Shown here: positions 1 to 5,714 of the stretch, in pieces
Layout: every line of letters starts with the position of its first letter
How positions within the stretch are numbered: position 1 is the stretch's first letter
From: an uncultured Collinsella sp.
Lineage (GTDB): Bacteria > Actinomycetota > Coriobacteriia > Coriobacteriales > Coriobacteriaceae
Direction: 5' to 3'
DNA: 14,449 nucleotides
NCBI GenBank assembly: GCA_958370325.1
Contig: CATXJW010000046.1
Span: 1-14,449 of the forward strand
Position numbers and translations under genes: made by a program
The notes under the pieces: model-generated
Seen by the model: only the letters and a program-made list of their open reading frames with translations
Told to the model about the DNA's origin: nothing
Databases searched by the model: none

Positions 1-2048
1 GCGATGAGAAGCCTGTCCGGCTGGTGCCCAACGCCATGACCGAGGCCATGAGCGGGGGCGCGAGCTCGGCGGCAACTGTGAGCATGGAATCCATGGGAAC
101 CTCGGTCTTTAACGAGATGATTGACGACCAGAGCTTGCTCGACAGCCAGTACGATGTCGTGGCGGGGCATTGGCCCATGTCTGCCAACGAAGCCGTGATG
201 GTGCTTTCGAGCCGCGGTACGGTGGGCGACTATACGCTCTACAGCATCGGTGCGCTGGATATCAATGAGCTCAACGACCTGGTTAACAGCGCTATGACGG
301 CTGACGGTGGCGTCGAAGCGCCCGAGACCGGTACCGACTTTACCTACGACGATGCGCTGTCCACGATGTTTAAGGTGCTGTCGCCGGCCGATGCGTATCG
401 CAAAAACGAAGAGACCGGCATGTGGACTGACATGTCTGGCGACGCCGACTTTATGACGGCCAAGGTTGCCGACGGTATTGACGTGCGTATTGTGGGCGTG
501 GTGCGACCGAACGAGACGGCCAACGCGAGCGCGTTGTCCCCGGGCATTGCCTATACGCATGCGCTGACTCGCCAGCTTATGGAACGCGCTGCCAATTCGC
601 AGATTGTGCAAGAGCAGCTTGCCCACCCCGAGACGGATGTCTTTACGGGCAAGTCTTTCGACGAACTGCAAGGCGAGGCCAAACAAGGAGTGGATCTGGG
701 CAGCATGTTCAGTGTGGACGAGGCGGCGCTCAAGAGCGCGTTCTCGTTCGATACGTCTGCGCTCTCGGGCGCTGCTGGCGGTATGGACCTGTCGGGTCTT
801 GACTTGTCCGGGTTGGATATCGACCTTTCGGGCGTTGGGAAGGACATCGACTTCAGCGACATCATGGCCAAAGCGCCGGTCCCAGATTTCTCGGGCATCT
901 TTGACGGTTTGGAACTTACGCCCGAGCAAATGCAACAGGTGGGAACGCTTGCCAACCAGCTGTTTGAGGGCTTTTTGCAGTCTGATCAGTTTAAGGCGCT
1001 GACGCCCGATGATCTTAAGGACGCGGCAAAGCTTGCCGCCGCATTCTCGACGTATCTTGAGAGTGATACAGCAGCCCAGCAAATCCTGGCCCAGCTCAAA
1101 GCGCTCGGCGGCGATGCCCTGGCCGAGCGCCTGCAGCAGGCGATGACCGACTATGTGCAAAAGCAACTGGCTCCGTATCTGCAGCAGGCTATGGATCAGG
1201 TGACGAAGACAATCAGCGATCAGATTGCGGCGACGGTGTCAGCTCAGCTCAAGGCAGGCGCGGCAGGGCTCATGGGCCAGATGGCGACGCAGGTGTCATC
1301 GAGTTCTGCCAACCTGGCGAGCGCTATGCGTGTGGATGCGAGCGCCTTTGCGCGTGCCATCCATTTCAACATGGACGCCGAAGATCTGAGCTCGCTCATG
1401 ATGAGCTATGCCAAGGCTTCGAAGCTCACCTACGATAACAATCTGACCACGTTGGGCTATGCGGATGAGGCAGACCCCATCTCGGTTAAGATTTTCCCGC
1501 GCGACTTTGAGGCCAAGGAGCGCGTGCTCGATCACATCGATGCGTACAACAAGCAGGTCAAAGCTGCCGGCCACGATGAACAGGCAATCTCGTACACCGA
1601 CTACATGGGCATCATCATGGGCTCGGTGACCGACATCGTGAACACCATCAGCTTGGTGCTCATCGCGTTCGTGAGCATCAGCCTGGTCGTGAGCTCCATC
1701 ATGATCGGCATCATCACCTACATCAGCGTACTGGAGCGCAAAAAGGAGATTGGCATCCTGCGCGCGATCGGCGCGTCAAAGCGCAACGTGGCCAACGTAT
1801 TCAATGCCGAGACCTTTATCGAAGGCCTCATTGCCGGCGTCTTTGCCATTGTCGTTGTGGTGCTCGTGAGCTTCCCGGTTAATGCCTGGGCGCTTGCGGC
1901 CAAACAGGTCCCCAACCTGATGAGCCTGCCCGTGCAGGATGCGCTGGCGCTCATTGCGATATCGGTGCTGTTGACGGTCGTCGCCGGCCTGCTGCCGGCC
2001 CGTAGCGCATCCAAGAAAGACCCCGTAGAAGCCCTACGCTCCGAATAA
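1..2048 (+). CDS. ABC transporter permease, FtsX/MacB type, C-terminal part (5' end outside window)
   Basis: The reading frame is open from the first base (complete codons from base 3), so this is the C-terminal part of a longer protein; a GTG at 24 is probably internal. Numbering from that GTG, residues 1-535 form a long extracytoplasmic region and are followed by three membrane segments near 537-565, 600-620 and 637-659. The motif ERKKEIGILRAIGASKRNV (571-589) and the tail PARSASKKDPVEALRSE are the signature of the FtsX/MacB permease C-terminus. FtsX-family permeases couple an ATPase to lipoprotein or peptide export or to cell-wall enzyme control rather than to classical import. The ATP-binding domain may be fused upstream or encoded by a neighbour; it is not in the window. 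The extracytoplasmic part is rich in Ala, Asp, Gln and Ser, has a short tandem LSGLD run (256-270), and has probable coiled coil at 300-430. Substrate unknown. Confidence 0.9.
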   Translation, partial: DEKPVRLVPNAMTEAMSGGASSAATVSMESMGTSVFNEMIDDQSLLDSQYDVVAGHWPMSANEAVMVLSSRGTVGDYTLYSIGALDINELNDLVNSAMTADGGVEAPETGTDFTYDDALSTMFKVLSPADAYRKNEETGMWTDMSGDADFMTAKVADGIDVRIVGVVRPNETANASALSPGIAYTHALTRQLMERAANSQIVQEQLAHPETDVFTGKSFDELQGEAKQGVDLGSMFSVDEAALKSAFSFDTSALSGAAGGMDLSGLDLSGLDIDLSGVGKDIDFSDIMAKAPVPDFSGIFDGLELTPEQMQQVGTLANQLFEGFLQSDQFKALTPDDLKDAAKLAAAFSTYLESDTAAQQILAQLKALGGDALAERLQQAMTDYVQKQLAPYLQQAMDQVTKTISDQIAATVSAQLKAGAAGLMGQMATQVSSSSANLASAMRVDASAFARAIHFNMDAEDLSSLMMSYAKASKLTYDNNLTTLGYADEADPISVKIFPRDFEAKERVLDHIDAYNKQVKAAGHDEQAISYTDYMGIIMGSVTDIVNTISLVLIAFVSISLVVSSIMIGIITYISVLERKKEIGILRAIGASKRNVANVFNAETFIEGLIAGVFAIVVVVLVSFPVNAWALAAKQVPNLMSLPVQDALALIAISVLLTVVAGLLPARSASKKDPVEALRSE

Positions 2049-2049
2049 T

Positions 2050-2076
2050 GTGACCAAGGGACAGCCCCTTTGTCAC
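2050..2076. terminator. Short intergenic hairpin after the permease gene
   Basis: Arms GTGACCAAGGG (2050-2060) and CCCTTTGTCAC (2066-2076) pair at 10 of 11 positions around a 5-base loop, beginning 2 bases after the permease stop codon. There is no T-run on either side, so it may be a dispersed palindromic intergenic element rather than a classical rho-independent terminator. It separates the permease gene from the dihydrouridine synthase gene. Confidence 0.5.
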
Positions 2077-2101
2077 GTTCGTTGATATGAGAGAAGAGTA
2101 G

Positions 2102-3055
2102 ATGAAACTTTCGCTGGCCCCCATGGAGGGGATTACCGGGCATGTGTTCCGTCGCGTGCATGCGGAGTGCTTCGGCGCGCTTGATTGCTACTACACGCCG
2201 TTTTTGCCGCCGCCGCGGGTGGGCAACCACTTTGGCGGCAAGGCGTTTAAGGAGATCGATCCTGCCAATAACCAGGGGCTCAACGTGGTGCCTCAGCTGA
2301 TGTCCAAGAATGCGGACGAGTTTGTGTGGGCGGCACAGGTGCTCGCCGACATGGGCTATCGCGAGGTCAATCTCAACTTGGGTTGCCCTTCGGGAACGGT
2401 TGTCGCCAAGGGCAAGGGCTCGGGTTTCTTGCGCAACTTGGATGAGCTCGAGGTGTTCTTGAGCGACGTGTGCGAGCACTCGCCGCTGCCGGTGTCGGTC
2501 AAGACCAGGCTGGGGTTGGAAAGCGACGACGAATACGAGCGTGTGCTCGATCTGTACTGCCGCATGCCGCTGGCAGAGCTGATCGTGCATCCGCGCGTGC
2601 AAAAGGACCGCTATGCGGGTTCGCCGCGCAAAGAGTTTTACGGCGAGACGCTGAAGCGGGCGCCGTTTCCGGTGGCCTATAACGGCGACATCTTTGATCT
2701 TGAGGACATGGATGCGCTGGTGGAGGCCTATCCCGAAACGCGCCACGTAATGTTGGGGCGCGGCTTGCTTGCTAACCCTGCGCTGGCTCGCATGGTTGCC
2801 GGCGGTCCTGCTGCCACGGCAGCCGAACTACAGCGTTTTCACGACACGCTGTTTGCGGCCTATGCAGACGAGATAGGCGGCAATGCGGTCTTTCGCATGA
2901 AGGAATGGTGGTTCTACGCCAAGTGCGCTTTTGCCGACCCCGCTACCGTTCACAAGCTCGTACGCAAGACTAAAAAGGTCGACGAATACCGCGCCGCCGT
3001 CGAGCGCGTCTTTCGCGAGCAGCCACTTGCACCCATAGCCCGCTTCCACGGCTAG
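2102..3055 (+). CDS. tRNA-dihydrouridine synthase (Dus family)
   Basis: A 317-aa FMN-dependent enzyme that reduces a uridine of the tRNA D-loop to dihydrouridine with NADPH in the cytoplasm. The N-terminus LAPMEGITG (5-13) is the FMN-binding start of the TIM barrel. NLGCPSGTV (92-100) carries the catalytic Cys95. VKTRLG (133-138), the HPR motif (163-165), YNGDI (193-197) and the phosphate-binding MLGRGLLANP (217-226) follow in the expected order, and a helical C-terminal domain binds tRNA. Length is normal for the family. A purine-rich GAGAAGAG lies just ahead of the ATG. The gene stands 53 bp after the permease with a hairpin between, so co-transcription is uncertain. Which uridine is modified (DusA, B or C class) cannot be set from this sequence, so no symbol is given. 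Confidence 0.93.
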   Translation: MKLSLAPMEGITGHVFRRVHAECFGALDCYYTPFLPPPRVGNHFGGKAFKEIDPANNQGLNVVPQLMSKNADEFVWAAQVLADMGYREVNLNLGCPSGTVVAKGKGSGFLRNLDELEVFLSDVCEHSPLPVSVKTRLGLESDDEYERVLDLYCRMPLAELIVHPRVQKDRYAGSPRKEFYGETLKRAPFPVAYNGDIFDLEDMDALVEAYPETRHVMLGRGLLANPALARMVAGGPAATAAELQRFHDTLFAAYADEIGGNAVFRMKEWWFYAKCAFADPATVHKLVRKTKKVDEYRAAVERVFREQPLAPIARFHG

Positions 3056-3057
3056 CT

Positions 3058-3111
3058 AGTCATTGGGGACGTTCTTTAACGACTAGTCATTTAAGAACGT
3101 CCCCAATGACT
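3058..3111. repeat. 54-bp palindromic intergenic repeat, copy 1
   Basis: Nineteen-base arms match perfectly (3058-3076 against 3093-3111) and centre on the palindrome GACTAGTC (3081-3088). The arms begin AGTCATTGGGGACG. A second, degraded 54-bp copy with the same central octamer lies at 5349-5402, and a 12-bp piece of the arm (GTCATTGGGGAC) at 5242-5253. The element begins 3 bases after the dihydrouridine synthase stop, between convergent genes, so it could also fold in the transcript end of that gene. It encodes no protein. Confidence 0.85.
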
Positions 3112-3127
3112 ATGTTGCAAAAAGCAG

Positions 3128-3178
3128 TACGCCAGCATCCAAAGATGTCAAAAAATGTCGACTTTGGATGCTGGCGTA
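3128..3178 (-). terminator. Long hairpin terminator at the end of the toxin-antitoxin unit
   Basis: Perfect 17-bp arms (3128-3144 and 3162-3178, containing GCCAGCATCCAAAG and its complement) flank a 17-base A-rich loop in which ATGTC occurs twice. Read on the minus strand, the stem is followed after four bases by a run of five T, so it fits a rho-independent terminator for the antitoxin transcript. The stem is longer than most terminators. Confidence 0.65.
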
Positions 3179-3206
3179 TATGTTTGGGTCGGCGGGGGAG
3201 TTGAGT

Positions 3207-3473
3207 CTAGGCAATCATTGCATCGAGCGTGATGAGCTCCCTGAGTCGCTCCGTGCGTGTTTGCCCATGGCGCTTTGCTTTTGCGTCAAACGCATCAAGA
3301 ACAGACTCACCCACACGTGCCGATAAAACAACGCTTGGCTCATCGGAGATCGACGGCCTTCCCAGCTTGATGGTGCGACCCTTCGGCCACTCATCTTTTT
3401 CGTATGCCTCCGCGGCTTTCTCCAACTCTCCAGGAGCAAACCCCATCATCTTTTCGAGCTGCTTAGCGTCCAT
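3207..3473 (-). CDS. Ribbon-helix-helix antitoxin (BrnA/CopG-like)
   Basis: An 88-aa protein. The start is set by AGGAGG seven bases before the ATG at 3473; longer in-frame starts upstream lie inside the preceding gene. The acidic, helical N-terminus (1-35) is followed by GRPSIS (39-44), a beta-strand VVLSARV (48-54), a helix, a turn near GQT (70-72) and a second helix RTERLRELI: the pattern of a ribbon-helix-helix DNA-binding domain preceded by the GRP motif common in CopG-like antitoxins. It lies 8 nt after the toxin gene, and its ribosome-binding site uses the last bases of the toxin stop codon, so the two are translationally linked. The expected role is to bind and neutralise the toxin and repress the shared promoter. 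The antitoxin-second order is the brnTA order. Family is assigned from pattern, not from a search. Confidence 0.75.
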   Translation of the reverse strand: MDAKQLEKMMGFAPGELEKAAEAYEKDEWPKGRTIKLGRPSISDEPSVVLSARVGESVLDAFDAKAKRHGQTRTERLRELITLDAMIA

Positions 3474-3481
3474 AGCGCCTC

Positions 3482-3748
3482 CTATCGATCGACCCCGATT
3501 TCCCTGAGCACCTTGTGCGTAGGAGGGACAAGGGCGTGGTAAATGATGTAGCCATCTCGATTGGGACAATATCGAGCGATGAGCTCCATGAGACGGCTTC
3601 TTCCATCAAGTCCAACGAGAACGTAATCGATACCTCCATTTTCAAGATCACGCCTGAACCATGCGAACGCGGAGTTCCAGGCGCATGTAATATCCGTCTC
3701 CGTCAGCCCGTGCTTGAGGGCGTGGGGGTGGATTGCGATGAGCTCCAT
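3482..3748 (-). CDS. Putative toxin, BrnT/DUF4258-like
   Basis: An 88-aa protein starting at the ATG at 3748, preceded by AGAGG at a 5-base spacing; an upstream in-frame ATG at 3784 would lie upstream of the predicted -10 box and is disfavoured. The sequence has IHPHALKHGLTETDI (5-20, the KHG-then-helix motif seen in BrnT-like toxins), then YVLVGLD, RLMELIARY and a DGYIIYHAL strand (65-72) followed by PPTHKVL. This resembles small RelE-superfamily proteins of actinobacteria that are encoded directly before an RHH antitoxin. If so, it would be a ribonuclease that blocks translation. No catalytic residue can be assigned with certainty. The pairing with an 88-aa RHH partner 8 nt downstream is the strongest support. 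Confidence 0.65.
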   Translation of the reverse strand: MELIAIHPHALKHGLTETDITCAWNSAFAWFRRDLENGGIDYVLVGLDGRSRLMELIARYCPNRDGYIIYHALVPPTHKVLREIGVDR

Positions 3749-3760
3749 AAGGGCCTCTCT

Positions 3761-3792
3761 TTTTGTATACAGTTTTGTAGACAAAAATGCAA
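3761..3792 (-). promoter_or_regulatory. Promoter with tandem near-palindromic operator for the toxin-antitoxin pair
   Basis: On the minus strand, TTGCAT (3787-3792) and TATACA (3764-3769) are separated by exactly 17 bp, a good sigma-A-type promoter. Across it run two 11-bp direct repeats in plus-strand orientation, TTTTGTATACA (3761-3771) and TTTTGTAGACA (3773-3783), with a 12-bp period and 10 of 11 bases shared. The second extends to the near-palindrome TTTTGTAGACAAAA. Repeats covering spacer and -10 fit an operator for the RHH antitoxin (inference). Confidence 0.7.
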
Positions 3793-3805
3793 GCAGTTAA
3801 TAGGG

Positions 3806-5092
3806 TTAAGCAGCCTGTTTTGATTGGACTTCTCGATGTAAAGTCGACACCGGAGGCTCCACCGTTTCTTCGTTTCTTAGCTCGGTATGCGAACGTCCGT
3901 TGAACTCCCAGAGGGGAGCGTCTTCATAGATTATCGAGAGGAGCTTGGAGACCTCGGCTGTTTTATTGCGTTCGTAAAACTCGGGCCGTACGACAATCAA
4001 TAAGAAAGCTGCGTCTTCGGTAATTTGCTGTGCTGTTGGCATTCCGTTGAGCCCAACGGAACGTAAAAGCTTTGTCATGATGAAATCGAACTCATCTTCT
4101 CTTGCATGGAGATCAGATGCCTTGAGCTCAGGGTCTCTCAGGACGTACTGCTTGAGTCGTTCGGTAGATCGACTGCACTTTATATGCCCGCAGATGACTT
4201 CGTCATAGCTGAGCCTTTTGATTGGAAGACGTTCGTGACCGGCAAAGATGGCTGCCACTCTGATGCCAACGCGCCGTTCGCGCAGCGCGCGCATCTCACC
4301 GGTGTATTCGCTGTGCCGTTCATATTTTCGATAGGAGTATCCGTAGTCATCATAGTAATAAGGGGCTTCATCGACAGCGTCATCGAGCTCTGGCGCTATT
4401 AGATAGAGTTTTCTATCTCTGGATATAATGCAGGGATTGTCGATTTGTCCCGATTCGTTCCTGATTTGCCAAATAGTCTCATTTATCTCAAATCTCGAGA
4501 CTGGATTGGGGGCACAGGAGTTGTAGAGCTCAATAAGTTCATCGAGTGAAATGATTCCGCAGGCATCTGTGTAGGCGCGGGCGAAGCGCCGTACTTCTTG
4601 ATTTGATTCAAGCACACGGCGCTCCCAAGCATCCAAAGTGTCCTGCGGACTTCGATAGCGGGCATGACGATCGATGCGCAACGCGCTCCAATGGTTATCC
4701 GCGGCAACGTTCATCAGATCTAAGCGCAGATCTTTGTCGGCGACGTGAGCGAGCGACTGATAGTGTTCTAGATCAAGCTCCGGTCGAAAACCCATGTCTT
4801 CCGGAACAATTCGTGCGAGCTTTATGCAACGCTTGAGATAAGTCGGGCCCAGGCTTGGGCTAAAGTGCTGCTTAAGGTGGCAAGCGATGGGCGAGAGTAA
4901 GCCATTGAGATTGGAGATGGGGTATCCGGCAATCTCTTGCTCGAGACGGCGCCCGATGAGCAGAGCCCCTTCCGAAGAGGTCTCATGGTTGATACCTTTC
5001 TGGCCGAGGTGTTTGGCCTCGACAATCCTGCTGATATCTGAGCAGGTGTTTGAAATAATGTCGGGTGAAAGGGTTGGAATCTTTTTAGCCAT
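3806..5092 (-). CDS. Unrecognised 428-aa protein with DUF1016_N-like helical domain
   Basis: The start ATG at 5092 is preceded by AGGAG nine bases upstream. Residues about 41-146 are helical and contain YLKRCIKLARIV (85-96), LDLEHYQSLAHV (107-118) and NHWSALRIDR (133-142). These match the plan of the DUF1016 (YhcG) N-terminal domain, where an LSWSHY motif is followed by a WSVREL-like motif. No PD-(D/E)XK nuclease domain follows, unlike full YhcG. A second region (165-235) has a predicted winged-helix look, with GIISLDELIELY and RDRKLYLIAPEL. A Tyr-rich acidic linker (245-263) and a helical C-terminus complete it. No signal peptide or membrane segment is seen. The gene lies 57 bp upstream of the toxin on the same strand, behind a predicted SOS promoter, and is lower in GC than flanking genes. 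A nucleic-acid-binding or defence role is plausible but not shown. Confidence 0.8.
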   Translation of the reverse strand: MAKKIPTLSPDIISNTCSDISRIVEAKHLGQKGINHETSSEGALLIGRRLEQEIAGYPISNLNGLLSPIACHLKQHFSPSLGPTYLKRCIKLARIVPEDMGFRPELDLEHYQSLAHVADKDLRLDLMNVAADNHWSALRIDRHARYRSPQDTLDAWERRVLESNQEVRRFARAYTDACGIISLDELIELYNSCAPNPVSRFEINETIWQIRNESGQIDNPCIISRDRKLYLIAPELDDAVDEAPYYYDDYGYSYRKYERHSEYTGEMRALRERRVGIRVAAIFAGHERLPIKRLSYDEVICGHIKCSRSTERLKQYVLRDPELKASDLHAREDEFDFIMTKLLRSVGLNGMPTAQQITEDAAFLLIVVRPEFYERNKTAEVSKLLSIIYEDAPLWEFNGRSHTELRNEETVEPPVSTLHREVQSKQAA

Positions 5093-5216
5093 AGCGATGC
5101 ACTCCTGTGTGACTCACGGATAACGGAAACGTTTGGTTGTGAGTGCCGTTCTTTGATGGCGACGGCGAACAGGAGCGCAGCCTGTCTGAGGTGGGCGAGT
5201 GCAGTAACCACCGATC

Positions 5217-5246
5217 TTACTTACCGAACCCGCTCCAGCGTGTCAT
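5217..5246 (-). CDS. Possible 9-residue leader peptide
   Basis: GGAGG at a 6-base spacing precedes an ATG at 5246 that opens a short frame, MTRWSGFGK, ending in TAA at 5217-5219. It lies between the predicted SOS promoter and the 428-aa gene, in the leader of that transcript. The start region overlaps a fragment of the palindromic repeat, so the good ribosome-binding site may be coincidental. No attenuator hairpin was identified next to it. Confidence 0.25.
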   Translation of the reverse strand: MTRWSGFGK

Positions 5247-5253
5247 TGGGGAC
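5242..5253. repeat. Fragment of the palindromic intergenic repeat arm
   Basis: GTCATTGGGGAC is identical to 3059-3070 in the left arm of repeat copy 1. Only this single 12-bp arm piece is present, without the central octamer or second arm. Confidence 0.55.
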
Positions 5254-5292
5254 CTCCGCGGGAGCTCTCGACCAGTCTCATACCTCGATGCG

Positions 5293-5325
5293 AGTATAAC
5301 ATAAATATCAAACGCATGTTCGATA
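5293..5325 (-). promoter_or_regulatory. Promoter overlapped by a LexA (SOS) box
   Basis: On the minus strand, CGAACATGCGTTTG (5309-5322) fits the Gram-positive LexA/DinR consensus CGAACRNRYGTTYG at every defined position. It sits in a 20-bp imperfect palindrome (5306-5325) flanked by TATC and GATA. A -10 box TATACT (5293-5298) lies 17 bp from GAACAT (5316-5321), which is inside the box and would be the -35 region. An operator covering the -35 fits repression by LexA and release after DNA damage. The first long gene downstream is the 428-aa protein. Confidence 0.65.
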
Positions 5326-5348
5326 AACTTGAGGAACTGATTCTCACT

Positions 5349-5417
5349 AGTCGTTGGGGGCGTTCTTTAACGACTAGTCATTTAAGTGCGTCCCCAATGA
5401 GTGGTCCCCAATGAGTG
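5349..5417. repeat. 54-bp palindromic intergenic repeat, copy 2, with tandem right end
   Basis: The element shares the central GACTAGTC (5372-5379) and overall 54-bp length with copy 1, but its arms have diverged: GTTGGGGGCGTTC on the left and GTGCGTCCCCAATG on the right. The right end is duplicated: TCCCCAATGAGTG occurs at 5391-5403 and again at 5405-5417, ending against the glutaredoxin stop codon. Together with copy 1 it brackets the toxin-antitoxin module. Confidence 0.8.
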
Positions 5418-5663
5418 CTAGAGCAGGTTTTTCTGTACCCACGCGATGATGTCGCTCGATTCGTAGAGCGGCTTTCCGTCGATGAACAGGCAAGGAACCT
5501 GGCGTTTTCCGCCGACGGCGATGAGCGTCTGCTCGGCATCGGAATCGGTCGAGATATTGCGCTCGGGGATGGTCACACCGTTATCGGCCAAAAAGCGCTT
5601 GACCTTTATGCAATACGGGCAGCCGGTCATAACGTACAGCTCGAGCTTGTGATCAGTAGCCAT
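5418..5663 (-). CDS. Glutaredoxin
   Basis: An 81-aa thioredoxin-fold protein that exchanges disulfides or mixed thiols in the cytoplasm. The dithiol active site CPYC is at 15-18, after strand KLELYVMTG. QVPCLFIDG (55-63) contains the cis-proline (Pro57), and ESSDII (68-73) is the thiol-ligand loop, all in the normal glutaredoxin order and length. The start at 5663 is preceded by GGAG four bases upstream; a TTG at 5702 would add a poorly conserved extension. It lies 51 bp after the XRE/TipAS-like regulator on the same strand and may share its transcript. An additional cysteine, Cys58, directly follows the cis-proline. The reductant and target are unknown. Confidence 0.9.
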   Translation of the reverse strand: MATDHKLELYVMTGCPYCIKVKRFLADNGVTIPERNISTDSDAEQTLIAVGGKRQVPCLFIDGKPLYESSDIIAWVQKNLL

Positions 5664-5673
5664 AGGTCTCCAA

Positions 5674-5694
5674 TCGGTTGAGGTTTCGGTTGAG
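5674..5694. repeat. Short direct repeat ahead of the glutaredoxin gene
   Basis: TCGGTTGAG occurs at 5674-5682 and 5686-5694 with a 12-bp period, in the gap between the regulator's stop and the glutaredoxin start. It could be a binding site or chance; no promoter was clearly seen with it. Confidence 0.35.
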
Positions 5695-5714
5695 ATACCC
5701 AAAGCCGCCGCAGT

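Larger units (their letters stand above)
5093..5417. other. Gene-poor intergenic region with SOS-like promoter and repeats
   Basis: This 325-bp region between the 428-aa gene and the glutaredoxin gene holds no convincing full-length gene. It contains the LexA-box promoter (5293-5325), a possible 9-codon leader ORF (5217-5246), a 12-bp fragment of the palindromic repeat (5242-5253), a full degraded repeat copy (5349-5402), and a 13-bp tandem duplication of its right end (to 5417). The transcript to the 428-aa gene would have an untranslated leader of roughly 190-200 nt. Confidence 0.8.

Noticed and set aside
1718..2746. Antisense frame of 342 codons across the permease end and dihydrouridine synthase
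   Set aside because: It crosses two well-supported genes and an intergenic hairpin; it is an artefact of base composition.
3058..3178. CRISPR array suspected from repeated palindromes
   Set aside because: The two hairpins differ in sequence, there is no regular repeat-spacer spacing, and no cas gene is nearby.
4822..5211. Minus-strand frame of 129 codons at the start of the 428-aa gene
   Set aside because: It overlaps the 428-aa gene in another frame, lacks a ribosome-binding site and has no domain features.
3112..5348. Insertion sequence or integrative element
   Set aside because: No transposase, integrase or tRNA attachment site is visible; the flanking palindromes alone do not define a mobile element.
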